The translations under genes were made by a program, and so were the position numbers. From positions 22,940 to 86,939 of the forward strand of contig JAPPAV010000073.1 in assembly GCA_026705345.1 (NCBI GenBank): a stretch of DNA of 64,000 nucleotides. Direction: 5' to 3'. Source of the DNA: Gammaproteobacteria bacterium (GTDB taxonomy: Bacteria; Pseudomonadota; Gammaproteobacteria; Pseudomonadales; Azotimanducaceae). The notes beneath the pieces were generated by a model, which was given only the letters and a program-made list of their open reading frames with translations, was not told the origin of the DNA and ran no database searches. Positions 8,328 through 16,618 of the stretch are shown piece after piece (the stretch's first letter is position 1; each line of letters opens with the position of its first letter).

Positions 8328-8986
8328 TGCGCGAACACCGCATCGACCTTGGCGAAACCAGCGTCGGCGCGCTGCTCATGCCCGCGCGAGGTACGCATCG
8401 GGCGACGTTGACCCTGGGCCATGGCGCCGGCGCGGGAATGACCCACACCAGCATGCAGGCCATCGCCGAGGCATTCGCCGATGCCGGCATCGCCACGCTG
8501 CGCTACAACTTCCCCTTCAAGGAACAGGGCCGCTCGCGGGTCGACGCCCAGGCCGTCTCCACCGCAACGGTGGCCGCCGCCCTTGGGTTCGCGCGCAACG
8601 AGTCTGCGGGACCGCATCTGCTCGGCGGGCACAGCTACGGCGGACGCATGGCATCGCACGCGGTCGTTGACCACGGCCTCGATGTGGCAGGTCTCGTGTT
8701 CTGCTCTTTCCCACTGCACATGCCACGCAAGCCGGCCATCAAACGTGCCGAACACCTAGACAGCATCGCGGCACCGATGCTGTTCCTGTCCGGCACCCGG
8801 GACGGCATGGCCCAGCCAGACTTGCTGAACGATGTGGCCAGACGCATAGGCGCCACAACGAACTGGCTGGATACGGCCGACCACGGCTACAAGGTGCTGA
8901 AGCGCACTCGCACGCGAACCGACAGTGTGTTCGAGGAGATGGCGCACTACGCAAGTGTCTGGCTAGACGCCGTTCTGACCGCCTGA
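8324..8986 (+). CDS. TEX30/KANL3-like alpha/beta hydrolase
   Basis: A 220-aa small alpha/beta hydrolase overlapping the ClpP-like stop by 4 bp (ATGA). It shows LTLGHGAGAGMTH in the oxyanion region, YNFPFKEQGR, the nucleophile elbow GGHSYGGRMAS, Asp in FLSGTRDGMAQ and His in DTADHGYKVLK. This matches the bacterial TEX30/KANL3-type (dienelactone-hydrolase-like) family, whose substrates are mostly unknown. Coupling to the ClpP-like protease suggests co-expression, but no functional link is known to me. Confidence 0.82.
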   Translation: MMREHRIDLGETSVGALLMPARGTHRATLTLGHGAGAGMTHTSMQAIAEAFADAGIATLRYNFPFKEQGRSRVDAQAVSTATVAAALGFARNESAGPHLLGGHSYGGRMASHAVVDHGLDVAGLVFCSFPLHMPRKPAIKRAEHLDSIAAPMLFLSGTRDGMAQPDLLNDVARRIGATTNWLDTADHGYKVLKRTRTRTDSVFEEMAHYASVWLDAVLTA

Positions 8987-9008
8987 CCCAGCCACACAAG
9001 GAAACCGC

Positions 9009-9884
9009 ATGAAGCTCTGCACCTTCACCCACGGCCAGCGAACGCGCATCGGCGTCGTTGTTGGCGAACTGGTGATTGATCTACCCGCCGTGGCACCTGG
9101 CCTACCCGACGACATGATCTCCTTCCTCGCCGCCGGCGACGGGGCCATGGCGGCAGCGCGTGAAGCGCAAACCAAACCCGACGTGGCGTTCCCGGTTGCC
9201 GATGTGACGCTGGAGGCGCCAGTACCGCGACCCGGGAAGATCCTCGCCATCGGTCTCAACTACGCGGACCACATCGCCGAGACCGGTGCCGAAGCGCCCA
9301 AGGTGCAGATGTGGTTCAACAAGCAGCACAACGCCGCGAACCGGCCCTACGGATCCATCAACAAGCCGGTGGTTTCGGACATGCTCGACTACGAGGGTGA
9401 GCTGGCATTCGTCGTCGGCAAGCGCGCCAAGCACGTCCCGAAGGATCGCGCCCACGAAATCATCGCCGGCTACTGCTGCGGCAACGACGTGAGCGTGCGC
9501 GACTGGCAGGCGGCGGCTCGAACCATGCAGATCGGCAAGTCCTTTGACACCCACGCGCCATTCGGCCCGTGGATCGTGACGCCGGACGAAGTCGGCGACC
9601 CGCACAATCTGGGCATCCGCACCGTCGTCAACGACGAGGTCCGGCAGGACTCGAACACCGAGCATCTGATCTTCGACTGCTTCGACCACGTCGAACACCT
9701 GACCAAGTCGTTCACCCTCGACCCCGGCGACGTCATCTTCACCGGCACCTCCTCAGGCGTCGCCGCCGCCATGAACCCGCCCCAGTGGCTCAAGGTCGGC
9801 GACGAGGTTCGCATCGAGATCGAAAACATCGGTTTCATCGAACACACGGTCGTCGAGGAGGACGCCTCGACCGTAATCGGTTGA
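9009..9884 (+). CDS. Fumarylacetoacetate hydrolase (FAH) family enzyme
   Basis: A 291-aa enzyme with AAGGA at 8999-9003 before ATG 9009. It has an N-terminal extension domain (residues 1-75) and the FAH fold: KILAIGLNYADHIAETG, metal-binding acidic residues in DMLDYEGELAFVVGK, GYCCGNDVSVRDWQ, GKSFDTHAPFGPWIV, and GDVIFTGTSSGVAAAM. This is the ureidoglycolate-lyase / 2-keto-acid hydratase-decarboxylase type arrangement. The family cleaves C-C bonds or hydrates small 2-oxo acids using Mg2+ or Mn2+; the exact substrate is not readable. Confidence 0.88.
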   Translation: MKLCTFTHGQRTRIGVVVGELVIDLPAVAPGLPDDMISFLAAGDGAMAAAREAQTKPDVAFPVADVTLEAPVPRPGKILAIGLNYADHIAETGAEAPKVQMWFNKQHNAANRPYGSINKPVVSDMLDYEGELAFVVGKRAKHVPKDRAHEIIAGYCCGNDVSVRDWQAAARTMQIGKSFDTHAPFGPWIVTPDEVGDPHNLGIRTVVNDEVRQDSNTEHLIFDCFDHVEHLTKSFTLDPGDVIFTGTSSGVAAAMNPPQWLKVGDEVRIEIENIGFIEHTVVEEDASTVIG

Positions 9885-9889
9885 GCGCC

Positions 9890-9985
9890 GTAGGGGACGG
9901 GCCCAGGAGTCCGCGCCTGGGGCGGTGGGGGTTGGGGCCAGACGGCGAGGCACGAGCAGTCTGGCGGCGTTGTCCCGTCCCCCTA
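9890..9985. repeat. GTAGGGGAC repeat copy 2, split arms
   Basis: GTAGGGGACGGG (9890-9901) and, 72 bp later, CCCGTCCCCCTA (9974-9985) are inverted and bracket a GC-rich spacer. It fills the convergent gap between the FAH and aldo/keto reductase genes. The left arm matches the other copies; the long spacer distinguishes this copy. Confidence 0.55.
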
Positions 9986-10005
9986 AGCAGCCACCAAATC
10001 CGCCC

Positions 10006-11037
10006 CTAGGAGGTCCCCACCGACAGCAGGTTCTCCACGGGCTCGTATAGCTCCTCCAGGTAGTCGACGAGTTCGGCGTCCAGCGTCAACTCGCACGCCT
10101 CGACCAGTTGATCCAACTGTTCGACCCGGGACACGCCGACCACCGGCGCCTGGACTTCGGGCTTGCTAGCCAGCCAGGCCAACGAGACCTGGGCCGGCGT
10201 CTTGTCCAGTTTGCCCGCCACTGCCACCACCCGATCCGCGATCTCGAACGTCGCGGCCCCTCGATACAACCCTTCGGTCCGTACGCGATCACGGCCTTTC
10301 GAGCGATCCGTCGAACCGGATTCGAAACCGCCCTTGTAGGAGCCTGCGAGGATGCCCCGGGCCAGCGGCGACCACGGCGTCAAACCCACGCCGGTGTGCG
10401 CGCAGTAGGGATTCATCTCGCGCTCCTCCTCGCGGTAGACGAGGTTGTAGTGGTTCTGCATCGAGACGAACTTCGTCCAGCCGTTCGCCTCGGCCGTCAT
10501 CTGCAGTTCCGCGAATTGCCAGGCGAACATCGACGATGCGCCGAGGTAGAGCACCTTGCCCGCCTTCACCACGTCGTGGAGCGCCTCGAGGGACTCCTCG
10601 ATGGGGGCTTGCACCTGACCGGGTATGCCGTGGGGATGCCGGTGGATCACCAACTGGTCGACATAGTCATGGCCCAGGCGCTTGAGGCTGGCGTCGACGC
10701 CTTCCAGGATGTGCTTGCGGGACAGGCCGCCTTGGTTGGCGCCGCGCCCCATGGGCATGGAAACCTTGGTGGCGAGGACATACTCGTCCCGGGATGCCAG
10801 TTCGTTGAGCAACGCGCCGACCACCCGCTCGCAAGCGCCGATGCCGTAGACGTCCGCGCAGTCGAAATAGAAGAGACCGTGATCCAGGGCCGCGCGGAAG
10901 ATCGGCCGCGCCTCGTCGGTGCCCAATGTCCAGTCTCCCTGGTGGCCGCGGCCGGGTTCACCGAAGTTCATGGTGCCGAGGCAGAGCTCGGACACGCGCA
11001 GACCGCTGTTTCGTCCGAGTTGAACGGGGTTCAGCAT
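10006..11037 (-). CDS. Aldo/keto reductase
   Basis: A 343-aa NAD(P)H-dependent reductase of the Tas/YajO-like class. The catalytic tetrad is visible: Asp and Tyr in FDCADVYGIGACERVVG, Lys in VLATKVSMP, and His in QLVIHRHPHGIP. The cofactor region includes TPWSPLARGILAGSY and the closing part VSLAWLASKPEVQAPVVGV. ATG 11037 starts LNPVQLGRNSGLRVSELCLG, the usual start of the family. The reaction is reduction of an aldehyde or ketone; the substrate is unknown. The stop TAG lies in TAGGGGCGG, like the repeat-associated stops elsewhere in this region. Confidence 0.88.
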   Translation of the reverse strand: MLNPVQLGRNSGLRVSELCLGTMNFGEPGRGHQGDWTLGTDEARPIFRAALDHGLFYFDCADVYGIGACERVVGALLNELASRDEYVLATKVSMPMGRGANQGGLSRKHILEGVDASLKRLGHDYVDQLVIHRHPHGIPGQVQAPIEESLEALHDVVKAGKVLYLGASSMFAWQFAELQMTAEANGWTKFVSMQNHYNLVYREEEREMNPYCAHTGVGLTPWSPLARGILAGSYKGGFESGSTDRSKGRDRVRTEGLYRGAATFEIADRVVAVAGKLDKTPAQVSLAWLASKPEVQAPVVGVSRVEQLDQLVEACELTLDAELVDYLEELYEPVENLLSVGTS

Positions 11038-11379
11038 GGCGGGGTGATCTCCTTCGGCAAACCGCCACTATCCGACAAACGGTAGGGCAGGGTCAAAACG
11101 GATCAGGTTGGCATCAGATCTGTCGTGGGTTGCGGCAGTACTCCCGGGCTGGACGATTTGGATCGATCGTTTCGACCGGAGCCTGCCGAACTACGGACTC
11201 GGCGGCAGTGGATCGCCGGTGCGGCCAGGTCCCCGGCACCTCCGCCGGATCCACCAGCCCGATCCGCCGCCAACCCGTCTCCAGCCGCCACGTCCGCGCC
11301 GCCGCCACCTCGCACCGCCGGAACCCCTGCTCCAGCCTGGCGCGGTTTCCGCATTTCGTCCGCAGCGCGTGCGGTTCGG
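11038..11379. other. 342-bp intergenic region, no supported gene
   Basis: The space lies upstream of the aldo/keto reductase and downstream of the GST-like gene, both on the minus strand. Open frames cross it on both strands, but they are arginine- and proline-rich, show no domain and no convincing start, and look like GC-rich shadow. It presumably carries the reductase promoter. Confidence 0.6.
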
Positions 11380-12402
11380 TCAGAACAACGCTTCGCAGCC
11401 GGTGCCTGCCAGGATGCCATCTACGTAGCCGCGATCCGTCCCGTCGAGAAGCGCGTATTCCTGCCGGACCCATTGCAGGCATTTCGCCTGGTAGGGGAAC
11501 GGACGCTGAACCCAGGGCCTGCCGTCGACTACTGCTTCCACGCGCTCCAGGCCGGAATCGATGGCCCGCGCATTAGCCACCATCACCGGCACGTAGGTCC
11601 GCCCGACTTCGACCAAGAGCGGTTTCAACGTCTCCGGCACCTCGTCGCGGCCGACCCAATCCTCCTCGCCGGGTTCCAGACCCGACAAGTCCTCGACCGA
11701 CTGTACCCAGGCCACGACGCGAGGCGCGGCTTCGGCGGTGAGGTTGCGCGGGGTCGGGTCGAAGGTCGCGAGCTGCGTCAATTGCCCAAACAGGCCGAAG
11801 TCGGCGGTTGACGGACGTCCACCGAACAGAAACGGTCCGTTGCCGATGTGATCGTCGAGGAGGCTTAAGAATCGACGGTAGCTCGCCTCGATAACGCCAC
11901 CGGTCACTTCGTTGCTGCCCACCACGTAGAGCCGCCCGATCTGCCGCTCCCTGACGGCTTCGGCACGGGGTGCGATCTCGCCCGCGCTCGCCGTCAAGTC
12001 GCGCCACCGGGGCAGAATCTCCCCGGCAAGCGCGACGTCCGCCTCGTACTGCCATCGGTAGTGGAACATCGCCTTGGTGAGCCATTCGTCGGCGTAGTCT
12101 TCCATTAGGTAGTCGATGAACGCCAGCGCGGGGTCGCTAGGGATCACCGAGCGACCGAGATACTCGTTCTCCAGGCGTCGAATGATCGGTGTCGAATCCA
12201 CCACTGCCTCGACGCCCTCGCTGGAGTCGAAATAGAACGTGGGAAGCAGGTCGACCTTCGGCTTCGGCAAGTCTTCGCTTGCGGTCCAAAGCCCAACGAG
12301 GAACCGGTACGGGATGCGTCTGAAGCGCAGCACGGCGAGCATCTTGCGGGTATACGGGGAACCGGGAGCGCCACGCAGCGCGATGGGGTCTGTTCTCGAC
12401 AT
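11380..12402 (-). CDS. Glutathione S-transferase-like protein
   Basis: A 340-aa protein with an N-terminal thioredoxin-like GST domain (GAPGSPYTRKMLAVLRFRRI, then VDSTPIIRRLE in the glutathione gamma-Glu site) and a C-terminal helical domain with GRPSTADFGLFGQLTQL. It is about 120 residues longer than a classic GST; the excess is an acidic insertion and a C-terminal extension ending TGCEALF. I chose ATG 12402 (SRTDPIALRG); 12441 is an alternative. The catalytic thiol or hydroxyl is not clear: SPYTRK has Ser and Tyr in the usual zone. The function is probably conjugation or an unknown redox role. Confidence 0.78.
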   Translation of the reverse strand: MSRTDPIALRGAPGSPYTRKMLAVLRFRRIPYRFLVGLWTASEDLPKPKVDLLPTFYFDSSEGVEAVVDSTPIIRRLENEYLGRSVIPSDPALAFIDYLMEDYADEWLTKAMFHYRWQYEADVALAGEILPRWRDLTASAGEIAPRAEAVRERQIGRLYVVGSNEVTGGVIEASYRRFLSLLDDHIGNGPFLFGGRPSTADFGLFGQLTQLATFDPTPRNLTAEAAPRVVAWVQSVEDLSGLEPGEEDWVGRDEVPETLKPLLVEVGRTYVPVMVANARAIDSGLERVEAVVDGRPWVQRPFPYQAKCLQWVRQEYALLDGTDRGYVDGILAGTGCEALF

Positions 12403-12534
12403 GTCTAGGGCAATCAATCTGACCTGAACAGCATCGTTCAAACGACGGGCGCCGGCAATGGGGGCGATTCCAGTAAACTCGCTGGATTTTCGCGTCGCGT
12501 CTCAGCCGCACGCGCCACAGCCACGGGGAGAAGC

Positions 12535-13536
12535 ATGAACATCCGGATACTCTGGCCGCGTACGGGCCGAGACAACTCGGTGGAAGAGGAAGCGGTGGGC
12601 GAAGGAGTCATCACGGAGTTCTGCCACGGCTACGACCAAGTCACCGAAGAGCAGTGGCGCAACTGCGACGGCCTAGTCGGCGGCGCAATCCCGGACCGGT
12701 TCCTGCCCATGCTCGACAAGTGCCGCATCGTGGTGAAGATGGCGGTGGGATTCGACGACGTGAACGTCGAGGCCTTCGGCAAACAGGGCATACCGGTCTG
12801 CAACGTGCCGGACTACGGCACCCGCGAGGTCGCCGACCACGCCATCGCCTTGATGATGACGCTGACCAAGAGCATCGCATTCCACGACGAGTGTCTCCGG
12901 GAAGAGCCGGTCAAGAACTGGCGCCCCGCGTTGAACCCGTTCGGCCGGCGCCTGGCCGACTGCACGTTCGGCGTCGTCGGTCTCGGACGGATCGGCACCA
13001 CGGCCATGCGTCGGGCCCAGGCGTTCGACATGGACTGCGTGTTCTACGATCCCTACCAGCCCAGCGGACTGGAACTCGCCTTGGGGGTGCGCCGGGTCGA
13101 TACGCTGCACGAGCTGATGGCACAGAGCGACATAGTTAGCGTCCACACGCCGTTGAACGACGAGACGGAAAACCTTATCGATGCCGATGCGCTCGCGGCC
13201 GCGAAGAAAGGCACCATAGTCATCAACACGGCCCGTGGGCCGTTGATCGATCTCGACGCGCTTCACGACGCCATGAAGGACGGCACCGTGCTGGGTGCCG
13301 GCCTGGACGTGCTGCCCGACGAGCCCGCCAACCTGAACGCCCCGTTGATCGCCGCCTGGCACCGCAACGAGGACTGGATCAAGCATCGGCTGGTCATCAC
13401 GCCACACTCCGCCTTCTTCACGCCGGAAAGCGTGCGCGACATTCGGGCGTTCGCCGCCCGCACGGCGGCCCGCTACCTGCGCGGCGGACGCTTGGTGAAC
13501 TGCGTGAACGAGAAGTATCTGGGTTTCCGCCGGTAA
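12535..13536 (+). CDS. D-isomer-specific 2-hydroxyacid dehydrogenase (CtBP-like)
   Basis: A 333-aa NAD-dependent dehydrogenase with GGGGAGAA just before ATG 12535. The NAD-binding domain has VVGLGRIGTTAMRRAQAF, and the catalytic set is complete: Arg in INTARGPLID, Glu in DVLPDEPAN and His in ITPHSAFFTPES. The sequence resembles the C-terminal-binding-protein / phosphoglycerate-dehydrogenase-like branch. It reduces 2-oxo acids to D-2-hydroxy acids or the reverse. It runs divergently from the GST-like gene; a dispersed repeat lies 32 bp after its stop. Confidence 0.9.
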   Translation: MNIRILWPRTGRDNSVEEEAVGEGVITEFCHGYDQVTEEQWRNCDGLVGGAIPDRFLPMLDKCRIVVKMAVGFDDVNVEAFGKQGIPVCNVPDYGTREVADHAIALMMTLTKSIAFHDECLREEPVKNWRPALNPFGRRLADCTFGVVGLGRIGTTAMRRAQAFDMDCVFYDPYQPSGLELALGVRRVDTLHELMAQSDIVSVHTPLNDETENLIDADALAAAKKGTIVINTARGPLIDLDALHDAMKDGTVLGAGLDVLPDEPANLNAPLIAAWHRNEDWIKHRLVITPHSAFFTPESVRDIRAFAARTAARYLRGGRLVNCVNEKYLGFRR

Positions 13537-13568
13537 GACGCGGCGTGGACGCATTGGGAACACGGACC

Positions 13569-13594
13569 GTAGGGGACGGGCTTGTCCCGTCCCG
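13569..13594 (+). repeat. GTAGGGGAC repeat copy 3
   Basis: The 26-bp unit GTAGGGGACGGGCTTGTC plus CCGTCCCG is identical, in the opposite orientation, to the copy at 6633-6658. It lies in the convergent spacer between the hydroxyacid dehydrogenase and DUF72 genes. Confidence 0.75.
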
Positions 13595-13621
13595 TTTCCG
13601 GCGCAGCGACAACGTCACCGC

Positions 13622-13664
13622 GGGCGGGGGCGCGCCCTATCGGGCGCGATAGCCCCGCCCCTAC
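13622..13664 (-). repeat. GTAGGGGCGGGG repeat variant, overlapping the DUF72 stop
   Basis: On the minus strand it begins GTAGGGGCGGGGCTATCGCG and ends with the partly complementary GCGCGCCCCCGCCC, with an inner dyad (CCCTATCGGGCGCGATAG on the plus strand). It is a longer relative of the GTAGGGGAC repeats. Its TAG (13663-13661) is the stop codon of the DUF72 gene. Confidence 0.65.
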
Positions 13665-14365
13665 GAAACTCCCGCTAGGTCGAGGAATCGGCTAGCGAGT
13701 TTGGGTCCTGCGCCTTCGTCTTCGTGCTTGAAGAATGCGAAGCCGCGTGAAGCACCGGAAGCCGCCGCGCGGTCGGCCCAGCCGCCGAGCGCCGCGTCGT
13801 CGTAGTCCGGCTTGCGCAGTCGCAGATAGACCCAATCGGTTGTCGCGTCGAACCCGGGCATCGGCAGTTCGCCGTCTTCCGATAGGCAGATCGCCGCGCC
13901 GTGCCGCTTGAGGGTCTCGGCCGTCTCGTCGTCGAACCATGAGTCGTGGCGGAACTCCATCGCCACCGGGAACGCCTTGGGCCAGATCGACAGGAAAGAG
14001 TCCAGCCGCTCGTCGTCCTTGCGCAGATACGGCGGCAACTGGAACAGCACGCAGCCGAGTTTGTCGCCTAACGTCTCAAGTCCCGTCGCCAGGTAGTCCA
14101 CGGCTTCCTCGCAGTCCTTCAACCTCGACTGGTGGGTGATCCGCCGCGACGCCTTGATCGAGAACCGAAAATCGGCCGGTACCGAATCTCGCCACGTGGC
14201 CAGCACGCTCCGTCTCGGCATCCGGTAGAACGTGTTGTTGATCTCGACCGCCGGCAGCTTGGACGCGTAGAAGGCCAGCATGTCGCCCGCTGCGATGTCC
14301 TCCGGGTAGAAGGCGCCCTTCCACTCCTTGTAGCTGTAGCCGCTTGTTCCGGCCAACCACTGCAT
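13661..14365 (-). CDS. DUF72 family protein
   Basis: A 234-aa protein of the DUF72 (YecE-like) TIM-barrel family. Recognisable signatures are the N-terminal AGTSGYSYKEWKGAFYPE, the segment EINNTFYRMP, FSIKASRRITH, LGCVLFQLPP, and FPVAMEFRHDSWF near the middle, with VYLRLRKP and FAFFKHEDEG towards the end. The biochemical role of the family is not established. The gene ends inside an intergenic repeat and follows the metallo-hydrolase gene by 17 bp, so the two are probably co-transcribed. Confidence 0.9.
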   Translation of the reverse strand: MQWLAGTSGYSYKEWKGAFYPEDIAAGDMLAFYASKLPAVEINNTFYRMPRRSVLATWRDSVPADFRFSIKASRRITHQSRLKDCEEAVDYLATGLETLGDKLGCVLFQLPPYLRKDDERLDSFLSIWPKAFPVAMEFRHDSWFDDETAETLKRHGAAICLSEDGELPMPGFDATTDWVYLRLRKPDYDDAALGGWADRAAASGASRGFAFFKHEDEGAGPKLASRFLDLAGVS

Positions 14366-14382
14366 ACAGAGTCCCCGTGGCG

Positions 14383-15348
14383 CTAGCCTGCCCGGCTCTT
14401 GCGAATCTTCGCCATGGCTTCGAACGCGCCCAACGGGTTCACCGGGCCCGGGGAGGCACCGAACTCCCGGTAGAGCGTCGCCACGTTGACGGCGATGCGT
14501 TCCGCATCGCCCCAGGAGTCGTAGTCGGCGAGCGAAATGTCCATGGCCGCGTCGTAGGCCGACAAGCCCGCATCGTAGCGGGCCTTCGCTTGGTCGCGGA
14601 TGTACACCAGGTAGTCCCGCACGGCCTGAACTCCATGCTTGTCGGTGATCGGCCCGTGACCGGGGACCACCACGGTGACCGGTAGGTCGAGCATATAGTC
14701 GCAGGCAGCGATCCAGTTCCCGACCGGCCCCACCCAGAGGATGGGGTGGCCTTCGATGAACAGGATGTCGCCCGTGTAGATCAAGTCGTCTCCGGGCACG
14801 TAGGCAAGGATGTCGCCCTGTGTGTGGCAGGGCCCGACCTCCTTCAAAACGACCGTCTTGTCACCGACCCCGAGTTCGTGCTCGTCGTCGAAAGTCGTCG
14901 TGGGCAGCGTCGGCGTGATGCCCTCGAATTCGAAGTCGCTGAAGCAGTGCATGAGAAACTTGCCGGTCTCACCCATGTTCGGCGCCTGTCGCATGATGAC
15001 CGCCAACCGATCCGGGGGCTCGGCGGCGAGTTCCTGCGCGGTGGCATTCGAGGCGATGATCTCCGCCTCCGACACCAGTTCGTTGCCGTTGCAGTGATCG
15101 GCGTTGGCGTGGGTATTCACCAGCTTGTCGAACGACCGGGTGGCTTCCGGCTCGGCCGCCCGCATACCGTCGAGCATCGCCCGGGTGAGCTTCAAGTCGA
15201 ACAAGGTGTCGACCAGCAGACTCTCGCCGCCGTCCACGATCAACCCCGCATTGCTCCAGCCCCACCCGCCGTCCGGTTGGATCCACGCGTAGCAGTGGTC
15301 GCCAACGTCGTGAAGCCCCTGGGTGAACGGCTTGATTCCGAGTCCCAT
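14383..15348 (-). CDS. Metallo-beta-lactamase-fold hydrolase
   Basis: A 321-aa MBL-fold protein. The metal motif reads THANADHCNGN: His, Asp and His are kept but the usual second His of HxHxDH is Asn, a variant I recall from one MBL subfamily. Further ligands are plausible in GPCHTQGD (His), IYTGDILFIEGHP (Asp) and VVPGHGPI (His). The N-terminal part GLHDVGDHCYAWIQPDGGWG and SNAGLIVDGGESLLVDT fits the fold. There is no signal peptide, so it is cytoplasmic. The substrate is unknown; one or two metal ions may be bound given the Asn replacement. Confidence 0.85.
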   Translation of the reverse strand: MGLGIKPFTQGLHDVGDHCYAWIQPDGGWGWSNAGLIVDGGESLLVDTLFDLKLTRAMLDGMRAAEPEATRSFDKLVNTHANADHCNGNELVSEAEIIASNATAQELAAEPPDRLAVIMRQAPNMGETGKFLMHCFSDFEFEGITPTLPTTTFDDEHELGVGDKTVVLKEVGPCHTQGDILAYVPGDDLIYTGDILFIEGHPILWVGPVGNWIAACDYMLDLPVTVVVPGHGPITDKHGVQAVRDYLVYIRDQAKARYDAGLSAYDAAMDISLADYDSWGDAERIAVNVATLYREFGASPGPVNPLGAFEAMAKIRKSRAG

Positions 15349-15486
15349 TCGCGCCCCCGTCAGTCTGTCGCTGCAAGCGTGGCGCTTAGTCTAACCTGCT
15401 CACTGAAAAGGAAATCGCTTGAAGTCGTGCGGATATTTCTTTACTAATCAAACCGTTGGCTTTCAACTACGTAGTCATTCGCCGTC

Positions 15487-16614
15487 GTGGAAACGTTCGA
15501 CGACATCCGTCCGTACCGGGACGACGAGGTCGGCCCCGCCATCGCTCGGCTGTGCAACGACCGCGCTTTCATCACGTTCGCCGGCCGGTTTGCGGCACCG
15601 GGATTGTCGAACCGACTGCGTGCCCTCGCGTATCCCGCGCTGCGTGTGCTCATCCGGCGGAAAGCCAGGCGGCTCCGCTCGGTGGACGACCTGCAACACC
15701 TGATGTCGGGTTACCTAAGAGCCTTGCTCCAGCACACGTCCGACGGAATGACCGTGTGCGGATTGGACGACCTGGATCTGACCACCCCTCACCTTTTCAT
15801 CTCCAACCACCGGGACATCGCCCTGGACCCAACCCTGCTGAACTACGCCATCTGGCTGAGAGGCCACGCCACCACCCAGATTGCCATTGGAGACAACCTG
15901 CTGGGCACCGGTTTCCTCAGCCACCTGATGCGGGTCAACAAGGCGTTCCTGGTTGCACGCGACGTGAGTGGCGCCAAGGCCCAACTCAAGGCCATGCGGC
16001 AGACGTCGGCGTACATGCGAAAGACGCTTGATGCCGGCGAGTCCGTTTGGATCGCGCAACGGGAGGGTAGATCCAAGGACGGCATGGACCGCACCGAACC
16101 CGCACTCTTGAAGATGCTTCAACTCGCGTATCGCGACGATGCCCGAGCCTTCGCTGACTGGCTGCGCCTCGTTCGACTCGTTCCCGTCTCAATCACCTAC
16201 GAGATCGATCCCTGCGCGCCCAGCAAGGCGCGCGAGCTCTTCTTCACGGCCAAGGACGGTCGTTACCAGAAGCAGCCCGGAGACGACATCGAGAGCATCG
16301 AAGCCGGCATACGTGGCTTCAAGGGACGCATCCACCTGCACTTCTCGCCACCCATCGACGGGGATTTCGGCGATGCCGACGAACTGGCCCGCCACCTCGA
16401 CGGCAAGATCGTCTCCAACCTCGTCGCCTACCCCACGCATCGCTATGCCCGGGAGCGACTCAACGGGTCCAACGCGACTCTGACCGAGACCAGTCCTCGT
16501 GCTCGCCAGGCATTTTTCGACGACCTGAACGCCTGTCCACCCGAGCACGCGCCTTACTTCCTGCGCCAGTACGCCAATCTTGTCGAGAACCAGCTGGCGA
16601 TTCGTCCCGTCTGA
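15487..16614 (+). CDS. PlsB-like glycerolipid acyltransferase
   Basis: A 375-aa acyltransferase with a GTG start at 15487 (no strong ribosome site seen). The catalytic HX4D motif is in FISNHRDIALDPTLL, and the glycerol-phosphate-binding motif equivalent is in WIAQREGRSKDGMDRT, as in PlsB-type enzymes; LVPVSITYEIDPC is the usual later block. It is much shorter than PlsB (about 800 aa), so it may acylate a lysophospholipid or another alcohol rather than glycerol-3-phosphate. It stops 4 bp before A2M copy 1 and is probably in its operon. No membrane segment is obvious. Confidence 0.8.
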   Translation: METFDDIRPYRDDEVGPAIARLCNDRAFITFAGRFAAPGLSNRLRALAYPALRVLIRRKARRLRSVDDLQHLMSGYLRALLQHTSDGMTVCGLDDLDLTTPHLFISNHRDIALDPTLLNYAIWLRGHATTQIAIGDNLLGTGFLSHLMRVNKAFLVARDVSGAKAQLKAMRQTSAYMRKTLDAGESVWIAQREGRSKDGMDRTEPALLKMLQLAYRDDARAFADWLRLVRLVPVSITYEIDPCAPSKARELFFTAKDGRYQKQPGDDIESIEAGIRGFKGRIHLHFSPPIDGDFGDADELARHLDGKIVSNLVAYPTHRYARERLNGSNATLTETSPRARQAFFDDLNACPPEHAPYFLRQYANLVENQLAIRPV

Positions 16615-16618
16615 TGTG

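Noticed and set aside
11038..11379. Gene or transposase remnant between the aldo/keto reductase and GST-like genes
   Set aside because: Frames there show only Arg/Pro/Gly-rich low-complexity sequence with no motif or start; nothing supports a gene.
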